From Trametopsis cervina (taxonomy: Eukaryota; Basidiomycota; Agaricomycetes; Polyporales; Irpicaceae): DNA of 26,891 nucleotides. The position numbers and the translations under genes were made by a program. The notes beneath the pieces are model-generated. The model did no database searches. It was given only the letters and a program-made list of their open reading frames with translations, and was not told where the DNA came from. This document shows, in pieces, positions 10,366-20,900 of this stretch. Numbering within the stretch: the first letter of the stretch is position 1; each line of letters opens with the position of its first letter. The DNA lies in the NCBI GenBank assembly GCA_022385755.1, contig MU278402.1, positions 4,949-31,839 on the forward strand. The letters are read 5' to 3'.

Positions 10366-10810
10366 CTCTTTGTGTGGATAGTTGGTCGGCGCCATCATGA
10401 ATCCAATCTTCCAGTGGAGCGACATTGAGGAGCTTCCATGCCGGCGGCTCATGAGGGATGTGGGCGCAGATCGTTGCGTGAGGAACCATTCCTTGAATAT
10501 CCGCGACTCTGTTCAGCAAATATGTCGCTGCTTGTTATGCACTACTGCTACTTACATTTGTGTTGATCAACCGCAATACAGACACAGGTGAACCGATCGG
10601 ACTTGAGAGTGACATTCGCCAACTTCCAACTGCGATACGCACGGGTGTCTCAAAATTTGGACATCTGGCAATCGTTGGAGATGCTCCTCGGTGGTAAAGG
10701 TTTGTGAAACTCGTGTATGGATGAAAGGTGGAGTTAGTAGCGATAGCGCGGTGAAGTGGTATGTCCGTGCTTCCTCGTGACCAAAATTGAGCCAGCAGGG
10801 TGGTCGTTGC
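10366..10810 (-). pseudogene. Two exon-like fragments of an unidentified protein family
   Basis: On the minus strand 10810-10556 is an 85-codon open stretch containing TTLLAQFWSRGSTDIPLHRA, YTSFTNLYHRGASPTIARCP and PVRIAVGSWRMSLSSP. It ends at a good donor (GTAAGT), followed by an acceptor CAG at 10509. A second stretch, 10508 to about 10366, contains HGSSSMSLHW in one frame and PPAWKLLNVAPLEDW in another. The upstream end meets an in-frame TAG at 10811-10813 and no ATG, so the gene is incomplete or broken. The residue pattern looks coding rather than random, but I cannot name the family. A related fragment (HGSTSMSLRM in one frame) lies upstream of the second DUF6535 gene near 21700. Confidence 0.4.
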
Positions 10811-11539
10811 CTATTCATACTGTGAGAGGAAAATCATGTGAGCATTGGATTCAGTTCATCCGACCTGAGAAATATCTCACCTCTCTGAGCTGCAGGAGAG
10901 TGGCTGCATCCCCAGAATAAGGTGTTGAGCGAAATCAGGGAGGCATCGGGCCAAAACGGGTCCAATCGCATGGTAGATGAGAACGAGCACCTTGAACCGT
11001 GGTAAAGACAAAGGTACCCGCCAATCCATATTCGGGTGGGCTTCAGCAAAGGCAGGTCCGGCTAGCTGACTGTATGAGAGTTCACGTCGGAGATTTCAGG
11101 TAGTATCGCTCGTTCTATCACATACTTATGTTCGAGATCAGTAAGTATAGACAGGATGGACGGCGCTCACAGAGCAGAGAAGGTCGCGCACAGTAACATC
11201 AAGCTGTGGATCCAACTTGCTCTTGACGGCGCTGGGCATTCTGCTATGACGAACCGAGGGAAGAGTTGGGAGGTCGGTCGAATTCGCGATGTGTGGTGAG
11301 CAGGATGGTGGGGAGAGTGACTAGAGAGGTGCAAGACGGGGTGTGAGGGGACACACCACTGAGGTTGATGGCGTGTGTAGTGCAATGTTCTGCAATAACC
11401 TTGTCTATTATCGACATGTTGAGGAATTGCGGTGTTCGAGACTGAAGCCTGTGCAAGATGTTATACATTAGCTTACATCTTCAGCAATGAGTGCCAAGAT
11501 GCGTCAGCTATAGGTAAATAATATTTATTACCCCGGGAT
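10811..11539. other. Gene-free stretch, possible further decayed exons on the minus strand
   Basis: Only short open frames with no recognisable domain are present. On the minus strand a frame ending GDAATLLQLRE is followed by GTGAGA near 10878, which could be an upstream exon of the fragment at 10366-10810; splicing it to the next acceptor leads straight into a stop. The rest, 11050-11539, shows nothing I can support. Confidence 0.35.
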
Positions 11540-12030
11540 TGTAAAATGCAACAGTTGGGGCGAGGAGATCCAAGCGACAGCGACAGCCGGAGGTGCATCG
11601 TGTATCCGACCAAAATCGCAGAGCGGGGTCAGAAACGGGCATCATGGGTGCGTTGAAAGAGCACAAGAGCACTGTAAGACTGCGAGAGCTGAGCGCGAGG
11701 AGGGGACAATAAGTCGTCTTGCCAAACAGCTGATAGGGTAGAGCGACGAGAGTGAGGAGCACCAACAGAATGTGGGAAAGGATCTGCCCGAGGACCCCGA
11801 GGTAAACGTGATGTCACCGGATCACTGCGTCACAAGCAGTTGTTCACTTTGTTCCCCGCTCTCATCGCTGTACACCTTTATCACTCGCCAAGCTGCGTCC
11901 ATCACCTTCATTCTAGGATATCCTCGTGCGGTGCGATGTGTACTGCGACGTTCTTCCTCTCTTTCAGAACTCGTGGACCAAACCATGACACGCCAGCTTG
12001 AGCGATGTCTGAGGGAGATGTGCACGGCTT
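11540..12030. repeat. Diverged duplicate, copy A
   Basis: This segment shares an exact core, ccgaggaccccgagg near 11788, with copy B at about 15700. It also shares looser flanking matches in the same order: a region rich in GCRGAGC on the left, and on the right TCACTCGC followed by gRcacgccaKctKgag...ctgaggg/cggggagatKtgc. In the minus orientation both encode LGVLGQI around the core. No intact gene is seen, so this looks like an old duplicated unit with a decayed coding or regulatory core. Confidence 0.4.
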
Positions 12031-12315
12031 AGTATCGTAGACGTTGGCAGATACAGGTGCGTAGCTACCGTCTCTCTATGGCCATTTTATTCACGCGCCG
12101 TTATATACAGAGATTATTTACCACCGCACTCGCCCGTTACTTCATGACTTTCCGCGGGCAGCCCACCCATCTTTCTCGAGAAGCGTGAGGTTGTTAGGCT
12201 CACGGGCGTAAGTCCTCCATCGGTCGGGATCCGTGCACGTACGACCCTAAACATATTAACCTTCACGCCCACCATTTATGTCTATGCTGTCCCGCGCTAC
12301 ATAGACATTATTTCC
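12031..12315. other. Gene-free stretch
   Basis: No convincing gene, RNA or repeat is visible. A short plus-strand open stretch (TRRYIQRLFTTALARYF) near 12092-12150 reads like protein but has no start context and ends quickly. Confidence 0.3.
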
Positions 12316-12615
12316 TTGTCACGGCGTATGTCTTGTGTTCGCGGCCCGGTGGCATTTATAGCAGAGATTGCGGACGATCGCCAGTTGCACGTACGTCGTT
12401 TCTCAGATGACACGCACGCGTGGAATTTGCATTGCGCTGACACGCTCACAACTGTGATACTCATAGAACGAACTTGGATGTCAGCTGCAATCGAACCCGC
12501 TGCACGCCTGGGTGAGCAGCATATGTCTGACATGCCACTCGGTCCCTGCTTCTCTGAATTACTAGTGACAGCTCCGGTATCAACACCAAGCTTCAACCAC
12601 CCTCTTATCCGCTGA
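12316..12615 (+). CDS. Small hypothetical ORF (99 aa), possibly an exon fragment
   Basis: An ATG-initiated frame of 99 codons begins MSRRMSCVRGPVAFIAEIAD and contains DDRQLHVRRFSDDTHAWNLHC. The first half has a plausible coding composition and the second half is unremarkable. There is no signal peptide, TM segment or recognised motif. The minus strand is also open over 12297-12656, so this may be fortuitous. It lies in the decay zone between the DUF6535 paralogues, so a remnant exon is as likely as a real gene. Confidence 0.2.
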   Translation: MSRRMSCVRGPVAFIAEIADDRQLHVRRFSDDTHAWNLHCADTLTTVILIERTWMSAAIEPAARLGEQHMSDMPLGPCFSELLVTAPVSTPSFNHPLIR

Positions 12616-13403
12616 AGCGCCTGGCCGCGATCGAACTCAGGTGTGTGCAGGGGCATAGCCCGCGTACTCTCGCAACATCTTCGAGTCTCTCCACTCGGCA
12701 GCCTCCACGCTCGTCACCACAGCCCCGGTCCGAGCTCGCTGCGTATCAAGACAATACCAACATGCAGTCCGCGCTGCTGTACGTCGTACATGGGTACTGT
12801 CGCGCACACGACGCACAACAGCTGTTTTCCTAGACGTCGAAAGTTGCGAACTCATGCCTACGTCGCCGCACCGCAATCCGGGTTCGGTATGCCCTGTCCT
12901 CCCCCGAATTTTCCTCGTGCCTTCACAGCGCAGACGGTGCCCGTGCTAAATCTTTGTGCAAGCATTTGACGTCTTTCTCCAGGACTTCTCAATGACAACG
13001 GGATGAAGGTGAGCACCTAAAACATGTATTGGACTTGCCTTGGTATTAATGTATGTGTGCTGCCCGCGTTTCTTGTGGACGGCGTTGCACACGAAGGACT
13101 GCGATGCCTTTACTTCGCCTTACGGCGCAGCTTATGGTGCAGTCGATGTACTTAGATGATGAGAAATGCTATTTTTATTCATAGTCCGGCCTTTTTTAGT
13201 ATGGAGTGAGAAATCGACGGTGGAGTGCTGCTACAAATCAGAAATCAAGCCACACGAGTGGTCTTAAGAGCGTATTTTGAGGATACAACCTCGTGCATTC
13301 ATGAAGCTCGTGCGTCGAAACCTTGTAAATCCTTTTTCTTCGGAAGTGTCATGAATCTCTACATAGTATACGTACACGGGTCTCCATCTGGACTGCGCTC
13401 AAC
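12616..13403. other. Gene-free stretch
   Basis: Short overlapping frames on both strands show no consistent coding signal, start context or splice structure. A short motif QSMYLDDEKCYFYS near 13140-13185 ends in a stop and could be a remnant. I see no structured repeat or RNA. Confidence 0.3.
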
Positions 13404-14250
13404 TCACGACGCATTCATGCTCGCATGGCCCCGGCGTATCACCGTCATCAGTATTCCTGCAGACGGTCTATCTTCGAGTTCGCCGTAGTCAACCTCGATT
13501 ATACCCAGAATTTCGCCAACAAGTCTCAACTTCAGAGCTGGAGGCTTTACGCTGTACAAAGGCGCAATCTCTGAGCCCTCGGACATGTCTACGAAGGGTA
13601 CATTGTCAACCACATCGTCTGCTTATCTCACATTTGGTCGGCACGGGAAGATGAATCCAATGTGTTTGACTTCATTTCCTTGGCTACTGTGGACGTCCTG
13701 TGACGAGCGTGCGGTGAGTACAGACCCCCGCACCCCGCAGTGTTGAATCGGACAACGTTCTGGTAGGGGGCACTGACTTTCCACAGGTGAGGCCGCTGCC
13801 CGTCTTCAGCGGGTGGTTCCAGAGAAACCCCTGCCGTGCCGGACTGTGATGACCTGAATGAACTCAAGGCCATGGACCTTGGCGGCGGGAATAAGGAGAA
13901 ATGTGACCGCTATGGGACGAAGTGTCTGCAGCCACGGAGAGATTCGTGCTTGGGTTGTCAAGGAAGCACACACACAAACACAATTGACTTGTACTCACCA
14001 TCGTCATATGTAGGACCTCGTGTCAGCAGCACGAATGAGCCATCCGCTGCCTGTTCGGTGAACACAACGGCACGACACGCACAGCTGAATAATCTGCGTC
14101 CTCGCCCCGTACGTATCGAACCTCCTCGAGCAGCTGGACCCATTGACGCGGTGCTCTGCGTTGTCCTCATCGCTAGCAAGGAGTTTTTCTGGACGCGAGC
14201 CACCAAGCGTGACGTTCTCTCCCAGCTCATCGATATAGCTATCGGCACCG
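13404..14250 (-). pseudogene. Possible minus-strand exon remnants, family unidentified
   Basis: Read on the minus strand, three stretches look coding. One contains AVVFTEQAADGSFVLLTRGP (near 14020-14080) before a GTGAGT donor. One contains EDGQRPHLWKVSAPYQNVVR near 13745-13810. One contains PPALKLRLVGEILGIIEVDY and ends at a stop at 13404. They lie in different frames and I could not join them with clean GT-AG introns. The gene is therefore either decayed or wrongly modelled. The LWKVSAPYQNVV motif recalls the AWKLLNVAPL stretch near 10430, but the similarity is weak and may be chance. Confidence 0.3.
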
Positions 14251-14488
14251 CAGAGAAAATGCCGACCCCGCGGTTTCCACAGTAATGTCCCTTATCTGCC
14301 CCTCCTTCCCAAACTCCTCGTCGGGGATTCCTTTGTCTGCAGCACTCAACGTCCCGTGCGCTCTCACGACGCCTCTCCCTTCTTTTGCCTTGGTTTCCTC
14401 TTTACGATTGTCGCCCTATGCGTCGAAATGGGGCTGTGAAAGAATGAGCCCGCCATGACAAACATCGAAAGCACCGCGTCTGTGCTGT
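14251..14488. other. Gene-free stretch
   Basis: The stretch is C/T-rich on the plus strand around 14290-14410, like fungal promoter or UTR sequence. No motif beyond that could be identified. Confidence 0.3.
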
Positions 14489-15109
14489 TTGTTCACACAA
14501 TCAGGCAGGCCACGCTCCGACCCTTCGGATACGGGTGGCGCGTATGTCGCGGAGCAGAGCAATTGTGCTGTATCCGCCACAGATGAGGTACTCTATGCGG
14601 GTGTTCTTTTCGTATTCAAGTCGCAGGGAGGATGTGAGTGGCCGACGTTGACGTCGCGTCTTCTAGGCGATACGCCGCGCTACACAGAAGGAAATGTTGA
14701 GGTCCAGTCGGCCGTGGCGCAGAAAGTGGGGATCGTGGAGCATGCGCGGGCAGGGGTTCTATGGAGACACTGCCGCGGAGAGAATAGTTGTATGAGAGCG
14801 AACGAGAGGAAAGTCCGCGGACACGCACCTGTCAGCTGTCACATGAGACACACGCCGCATCTTTCGAAGGCCACTCGGAAGCGTTGGGATGCGCTTCTGC
14901 CGCGCGGTACATTTGACTTCTACGCCATCGATCGTCCAAGAAACATCCCTGGCTGCTGGTGTGTGTGTTGTTCAAGCAATCCTTGCGCCTCTTCTTCCTG
15001 CGCCGATGCACGTCCGTCGAGTCCAATTGGGGGTGGATTACATCGCATGTGTGCTAAATGTACCGTCACAAGATCGACCAGGTGTGTGGTGTATTACAGC
15101 GAGAGATGA
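14489..15109 (+). CDS. Hypothetical ORF (206 aa), doubtful
   Basis: This is an uninterrupted ATG frame of 206 codons starting MFTQSGRPRSDPSDTGGAYV. It is Cys- and Arg-rich, especially near the C-terminus (CWCVCCSSNPCASSSCADAR). There is no signal peptide, TM span or ordered Cys spacing of a known finger. Other frames over the same interval are also partly open, which is common in GC-rich decayed DNA. I keep it only because of its length; it could be a chance ORF. Confidence 0.2.
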   Translation: MFTQSGRPRSDPSDTGGAYVAEQSNCAVSATDEVLYAGVLFVFKSQGGCEWPTLTSRLLGDTPRYTEGNVEVQSAVAQKVGIVEHARAGVLWRHCRGENSCMRANERKVRGHAPVSCHMRHTPHLSKATRKRWDALLPRGTFDFYAIDRPRNIPGCWCVCCSSNPCASSSCADARPSSPIGGGLHRMCAKCTVTRSTRCVVYYSER

Positions 15110-15479
15110 TGGGATACAGACGGTGTGAGTGCCACTTGCGGAGCTGCAGAGCACGGTCCATCGACAGGTCGGGCGTGGTATGATGGCGAGAGACCTCAGA
15201 TTCCTGCACACTTCGTCGCTGGGACCTGCTGGGTAGAAATCAGACGGTGACGGTTAATCCCTCACGGTTGAGATCAGCGCTGTAGCAACCGTGATTCTGC
15301 ATCGTTGTCATCAACGGTGGACTTGCGTGCGTAACCTGGGTCGAACGTCGGCGGGTCAGCTTGTAGAGTAGTGCTTGACTGATAGCTTCCTGTGGGACAT
15401 ACACTACGATATTAAAAATCAGCTTTCGTGCGCAATAGACAGAGTTGAAATACATCACATATAGCTAGCGATGCTCATC
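15110..15479. other. Gene-free stretch
   Basis: No gene, repeat or RNA is supported here. A short minus-strand frame covers 15240-15458 but shows no recognisable composition or motif. Confidence 0.3.
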
Positions 15480-15910
15480 GAAAGGTATCTGTGGTTCCGT
15501 ACGCGTTGCAGGAGGCAGCGGCCGCAATGAAACTTGCAGATGCGGCAATCGGGCGCGTCCAGCAGCTCACATCGGGCCTGGAAGGGAACGTAGCCACGGT
15601 TGAGTTGGAGAGAATCGCACGAGACTTCGGTCGCAGACAAAAGAGCTGAGGACGAGTAGGAGCCGACAGTGAGTGACGGTAGCGCGCATGTGCAGATCTG
15701 TCCGAGGACCCCGAGGCCAGCAAACACGCGCCGAGGTACCCGCTACCACACGTTCCTTCACTCGCTCATTGACTTCTGCCCTGGCCCTCTCCGTGTACTC
15801 GCAGCTTGCAAGTTTCGTGCGCCAGGACACCTTACTATGCATTCCCTGAACATACGGACAAGATCGTGGCACGCCATCTGAGGTCGGGGAGATTTGCGTG
15901 AGCCGTAGCC
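15480..15910. repeat. Diverged duplicate, copy B
   Basis: This is the partner of 11540-12030. The core ccgaggaccccgagg near 15705 and several flanking blocks recur in the same order and orientation. On the minus strand the core reads FAGLGVLGQI, followed by frames with no further similarity that I can see. Divergence is high outside the core, so the duplication is old or under constraint only at the core. Confidence 0.4.
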
Positions 15911-16540
15911 TTGGTTGGTGCGTCGCCCCTCCCCTAATAATATCTAATCCATTCACACTCTGCCTCGCGCACATGTTGCCTTGTCAATATTTTATTCGAA
16001 CTCTCTCAGGGCTGTGCAGACCAGCGGTACAACAACTTTCGTCGTCCTCGTCGCCAGTGAGGCACGCTCCTAGTTGCGGTCCCTCGAACAGCAAGTCTTG
16101 CGCGGTTTCCTCGCCCAGCTCAATGCCTCCTGCCCAGGTGGCGAGCCGCTCTAACATCAAATATGCGGCGTCGACTTCCCCTTAACCCTCTCACGCACCC
16201 CGCTTCAGATACATTCCTCTAAAGTCCTCAGCGTCCTCTTCTCCCACGCCGCTTGCAACACCTCTCGCCTTCCTTGTGTGTGGCCCTCGCTTGCGCCAAC
16301 CTGTGTCAACTACGCTTCTTGGCATACCTATCTCGCCCCATCGAACTATCCAGCCGGCGAGTCTGCGCTGCTGGACACGGCTGATGTGCTCCCTGCTCCT
16401 GCGCGACAGCTCGTGAGGCGGCGAAGGGCCCAGACGAGCGCCCCTGACGGGACGTCCGGTTCGTAGTGTACCCTTGTATGTCAGACAGCTATTCACGTCC
16501 TCATACACGGATTTCAGAGCTTGTATGATTTACCAAGATG
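15911..16540 (+). pseudogene. Possible decayed coding sequence upstream of the 16.5-17.7 kb pseudogene
   Basis: Two plus-strand stretches have a low-complexity, Ser/Pro/Ala-rich disordered-protein look. One (15990-16185) contains SSSSSPVRHAPSCGPSNSKS. The other (about 16310-16466) contains NYASWHTYLAPSNYPAGESA and LLDTADVLPAPARQLVRRRR before a stop at 16464-16466. They are in different frames and no clean splice joins them. They could be 5' exons of the pseudogene that follows or independent remnants. Confidence 0.25.
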
Positions 16541-17690
16541 CATAGTAGCAACCTTACGAACGGTCCGTCCTCCAGCGTCGTTCAGGTGCGGAGGGTAGTC
16601 CAAGGCATTGCTCTGTCCGTCGTCAGAGGTTGTAGAGACTGGAAGACTGACGAATTCGCAGAATGACGGAACGTACAGAGGCCGCTACGCCATTGAGGAC
16701 GTGCCTCCGACACCACGACCAAGACGTGTGCGCAGCCTCTCTTCGCCATCATAGTGTTTCCTCCCCCAACTCAAGCTGCGACTACCGTTCCACTGCCTAC
16801 AGGGGAAAGCAGGTGCCTAATCACCTCCGGAAGCACTTACACGGACCTGGTCTGTCGCATCGAAACACGCCCGTTCATCACAAATTGTAGCCACACACGC
16901 GTACCAAGAACTGGTCAAGCAAATATTCTGCCTCCTGGCCGACGTGCACCGCATCCAAGGCGACTTAGATCTCTTCCCGTACACTAAAGCCGACGTGACT
17001 CGCCTTTCTGTCGTCGTGGAGCCCTTCATCTCTCGCGGCCTAGCTCTCTCGACGCGTCCTTCCGTTTACACGACTCCGAGACCACCTACGCTCTGTGGAT
17101 AAATCGGAAGGAACAATGTTGACGTCAGGTTGCTGCTCGTCAGGTCGAGTATCATTCGGTGACATGGCTGAGTGTGGCATCAACTTGCTGACGGCTCCTG
17201 GACGGAGCGGCGCACGGAACCTCCTCCATTAGGACGTCAAACGGTGAGACAAAGCCATACGAACTTACCGGCGAGGGCGATATAGATAGTACCTTTGCAC
17301 GCGATGCTCCTGTACTCCCCAAGCTCGTATTCAAACACGCACCGGACAGCGCATCAGAGATGGAACATGTCCATGCGCAAGACGGTTCACTCTACCAACA
17401 CGCTGCCTAGGAGATATTTGCAGCTGCAGAGTGCATACATCGCTATACGTCCCCATCTCATGATGGCCTTAGGGGTCTTCTTGTGTTCATCTAGCCTCTC
17501 GCAGTATTATCCGCAAAGATGCAGAAAGATGACAACCTACGCATGTCTGGATTTAATGAGTGCGAGGTATACTCTCGCAAGCCATCCTCGGACCGTTCTT
17601 GAGTCTCTAGACGGTGCTCCGCCGGAGAGTCTAGGATGCCCTCCCTCCAGCTTCCTTCCCGGTTGCGCGAGGTCTTGTAGGTCCAGCTAG
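16541..17690 (+). pseudogene. Multi-stop, frameshifted pseudogene of unidentified family
   Basis: A plausible first exon (ATG 16541, MHSSNLTNGPSSSVVQ) is followed by a GTGCGG...CGCAG intron (16589-16661) and then NDGTYRGRYAIEDVPPTPRP. Further on, HAYQELVKQIFCLLADVHRI and DLFPYTKADVTRLSVVVEPF occur in the same frame (16890-17040). After a shift near 17055 the adjacent frame carries DSETTYALWINRKEQ, FARDAPVLPKLVFKHAPDS, EMEHVHAQDGSLYQHAA and EIFAAAECIHRYTSPSHDGL. That frame has in-phase stops at 17120, 17189, 17408, 17492 and 17600, yet the coding-like pattern continues across each. This is best read as one gene broken by frameshifts and nonsense changes. The intact protein would be mostly helical and soluble, with a disordered Ser/Pro-rich N-terminus. 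I cannot name its family. Confidence 0.5.
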
Positions 17691-17953
17691 AATACCCAGT
17701 ATATGTATGCAATGGAGATTAAAATTTGTCGATTGATTGAGCTTGTACGAGCACGTTGTGGTGGGGAGTGATAATTGAACAGACAAGGGCGTTACAGCGA
17801 CAAAAATACGGCTACAGTGCAACTGTACAAGGTACCACAAACACAACGCTGGGAAATCGAATTACAGGCGCGAACATTGACTACGTAGAGCGCGCCGTAC
17901 TACACTGAGCAGGTGTGAACAATCTCAACATGATACAGGCGCATCGACTGCGT
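17691..17953. other. Short gene-free stretch
   Basis: No coding or repeat signal is seen. It lies downstream of both the plus-strand pseudogene and the convergent DUF6535 gene, so it probably contains the terminator/poly(A) region of the latter. Confidence 0.35.
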
Positions 17954-20900
17954 CTACCGGAAAGTCATTATATGTTCATCCTCCAACTCGTGTAATCCAT
18001 CATCCGGAATACCTTCATCATGCCCTACATCCGTGCCAGCCTGTTCTCCACCATCTCCCGACGATCCAAGTCCCTGCTCGCCGTCTTGAACTTTGATAAC
18101 GTCCGAATTGTCTCCCGGATCAGACAATACGCTCTCCGGAGACCTATCGTCCGAGATACCTTCGTCCGCCGGGTTGTCCGCGACAGTTTCCGCCTCGGGG
18201 AGTGCGTCGTTTGGAGACTTTGTGTCGGAGAGCTCCGCAGCCTCAGGAAGTGCGTCCTCTGAAGCCTTGGTATGAAGAAACCCAGCCGCCGCCAAATTCG
18301 GTTCCACCGTGTCTTCCAAAATTGCTTCGCCTGGTTCAGCACCGTGCTCGCCGTCCAGCGCAAGCCCATGACCGTCTGACTCGCGAGCGGGAGCAACGCT
18401 CGTATCAAGCTCGAGTTCCTCCGCATCTACCTCCGGGTTGATGCCAGAATCACCATGTTCCTCGGCCTCGCGGGGTGCGTCCACCCGATCAGTATCATCG
18501 CTGAAGCCTTCGCGTTCCTTGACTTCACCAGGTACGTCCGCTTCTCCAGTACCATCGGCAGCCCCAGCTCCGCCTCCAGATCCCTCGCCGTATTCCGTTG
18601 ACGGACCAGCCACGTTGTTGTCGAGATTGTCAGCGTCACGTTTGCACAGGTACGGGTCGATGTCCTTCGCATTTGCCTCTCTCTCCTCAGCGGTCATTTC
18701 TTGAAGACGCCTCATCCTCCAGTGTCGCGTTGCAGGAATAGAGATATCCATAAGCGTCAGATAGAAGCCGTCAGGGACGAGAGACTCTTCTGGCTTGAAT
18801 GCCGCACGCCACGCCAAATATTTCTTGTCGTCGTCGCGATCGTCCTTCTCGTTCCGCGAATCCGCATGGGAAAGCGAGTAGAAGCACGAGTTTATGTATT
18901 CAGCTTCATTTGTTCCACCTTCGAGCACAGGGGCAGCCTGGACCAACAAAGTCAATGCGGCAAAGATACCGCGCCAGCTTTCAGTCAACGCCGTGCCTTT
19001 GACATCATCCCTGCCATGATACAGGCTGCGTGCAAGACTGTAGCAAGCCCGCAGCACGGACAGCCTTGTGAGCTGATCCGGAGAGTTTGTTGCAATGGTC
19101 TCAATGGCGGCCGCGACACGGGACAGAGCTGGTGAAGTAAACAGATCAGAAGAGACATGAATACAAATGGGAACAATCCACATACCCGCGGTGTCTTTAC
19201 GAAAGTCCTCATTGTTCAGGTAAAGATAGAATGAAATTGGGTAAGACTTGACGAACAACGTCAGTAGCTTCACCACCACCGTATCCGACTTTGATGATAA
19301 AGTCATGCGCCGAACAGCTGCTATACTGTCCTCGAATTCCTGAGGCCGAGTCGCAATGAGCTTGATGATGAGCGAAAGAGCGTCATGGTGAGCCTTCGAC
19401 CACTCGCCATCCTGAGCAGCGGTGTCGTCGCGCAGCAGGTCGATGAGGAACGCAACGGTGTCGCGGAGTGAGTCGTCATTCAGCACTTTCCGCCAGGATG
19501 CGTCGCCATTGTGGGACTCAAACCAGTCCGTGAGCTCAAACTTCGTGAAGAAAGGCTCAAGAACAGATTTGATTGAACTGATAGACTGCACCAGATCCAA
19601 TTGGGACTCCCGACACGAGTGGCATGTGAGGCGTAGAAGGGATTTCAGTCCTGGTGAAGATGGCGCGGCAATGACAACCTCAAGAAATACCTCGGGTCTC
19701 TTGTCAAAACATTCCCCAAGTGCCGGAGACACTTTATGAAATCCGCGGTTTGTTCCTAGGGAAAGATAAAGACACAAAGTCCAGCGTGCTACCGTTTGTA
19801 ATTCGGTATCGGTATCAGAAGGTGTGAAGATGCTATCGATTGGAAGGCGATGATTAAGAATGGAATGGATGGAATCCAATGCCCGAACTGTTGCCGCGCT
19901 GCAGTCAATAATTTGAGGTTCCTTCGCAAAGCTATCCTCCCATGGGACACGATGTTGCAGGATCTTCAGCACAAACTGAATGATGTCTTCTAGCGAGGAC
20001 GTGATCAGTTGAAGCGCTTCAAACATTGCCGTCCCAACGATTTCGTCGTTTCCCTGCAATGCATCGGCAGCTACCATGATCCCCAGATCGCCAGCTTCAT
20101 GTTTTGCTGCTGTAACTTCCTCGTATGGCTCATTCGGTGCATCAAGACGGTCAAAAGGCATCTTTGTCCAGGAATATATGACTTTGGCCATACGCCCGCG
20201 AAGCGAGGAATCCCATAAAATACAGATGGCATGACTGCTTGCATCTCCTAGAAATGCCTTCCATCGAGCACGCACACCGCAACGTACAGCGACCACAAGT
20301 GAATCCAGCGCAGGTGTCTTATATGGACAATGTGCGGAGAAGAGAGGGGAGATTGTCACAAAAAAGAGGATGAATCCCCAGCCTGTGACGAGAGGGAGCG
20401 TTGTGTTCCTGACACTCGAGTGTAGTTCCGCGGTGTAGAAACAGAGACCAACAAAGAACAGCCCAAGCGCGAGTTGCAAGAGAAGCGGAAGACATGCGGC
20501 TATCGTCAGCACTTTCCATGTCTCCAACCCCGCTCGGCGGAAGTTGCGTATACGGAGGCGGCCCTGAGGAAAGGAGGTCACGAACTTCATGTACTCGCGG
20601 AGCCATTGCTTCACGAGGATTCCAAACGAAGCTGTGGCAAGGCTGATGACAAGACTCGCAGCCCATAGGTCATTGATGCGAATGGCGTTGACCGAAGGCT
20701 CGAATGGCGGGGAGGAGGTGGATACGGGAGAAGTGCTGATGATGAAATCGCCTTGGATTGTGTAGTTTGCGTTCTGCGCTGACATCTGCCTAAGAGTCGT
20801 CAAAGTGGCCCCGGGGATGTCTTCTTGAAGGAGCGCGACAGCAACGACAAGGAACGCCGAAAGGACAGCCGAGAATAGACCGATCTCGAATGATACTGTA

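Noticed and set aside
12620..12645. tRNA B-box-like sequence (tgagttcgatcgcgg on the minus strand)
   Set aside because: No matching A box at the right distance and no cloverleaf could be folded.
20319..20666. 115-codon minus-strand frame inside the second DUF6535 gene, similar to one at 8992-9339 in the first
   Set aside because: It is an alternate frame of the conserved TM exon; similarity simply mirrors paralogy of the real frame.
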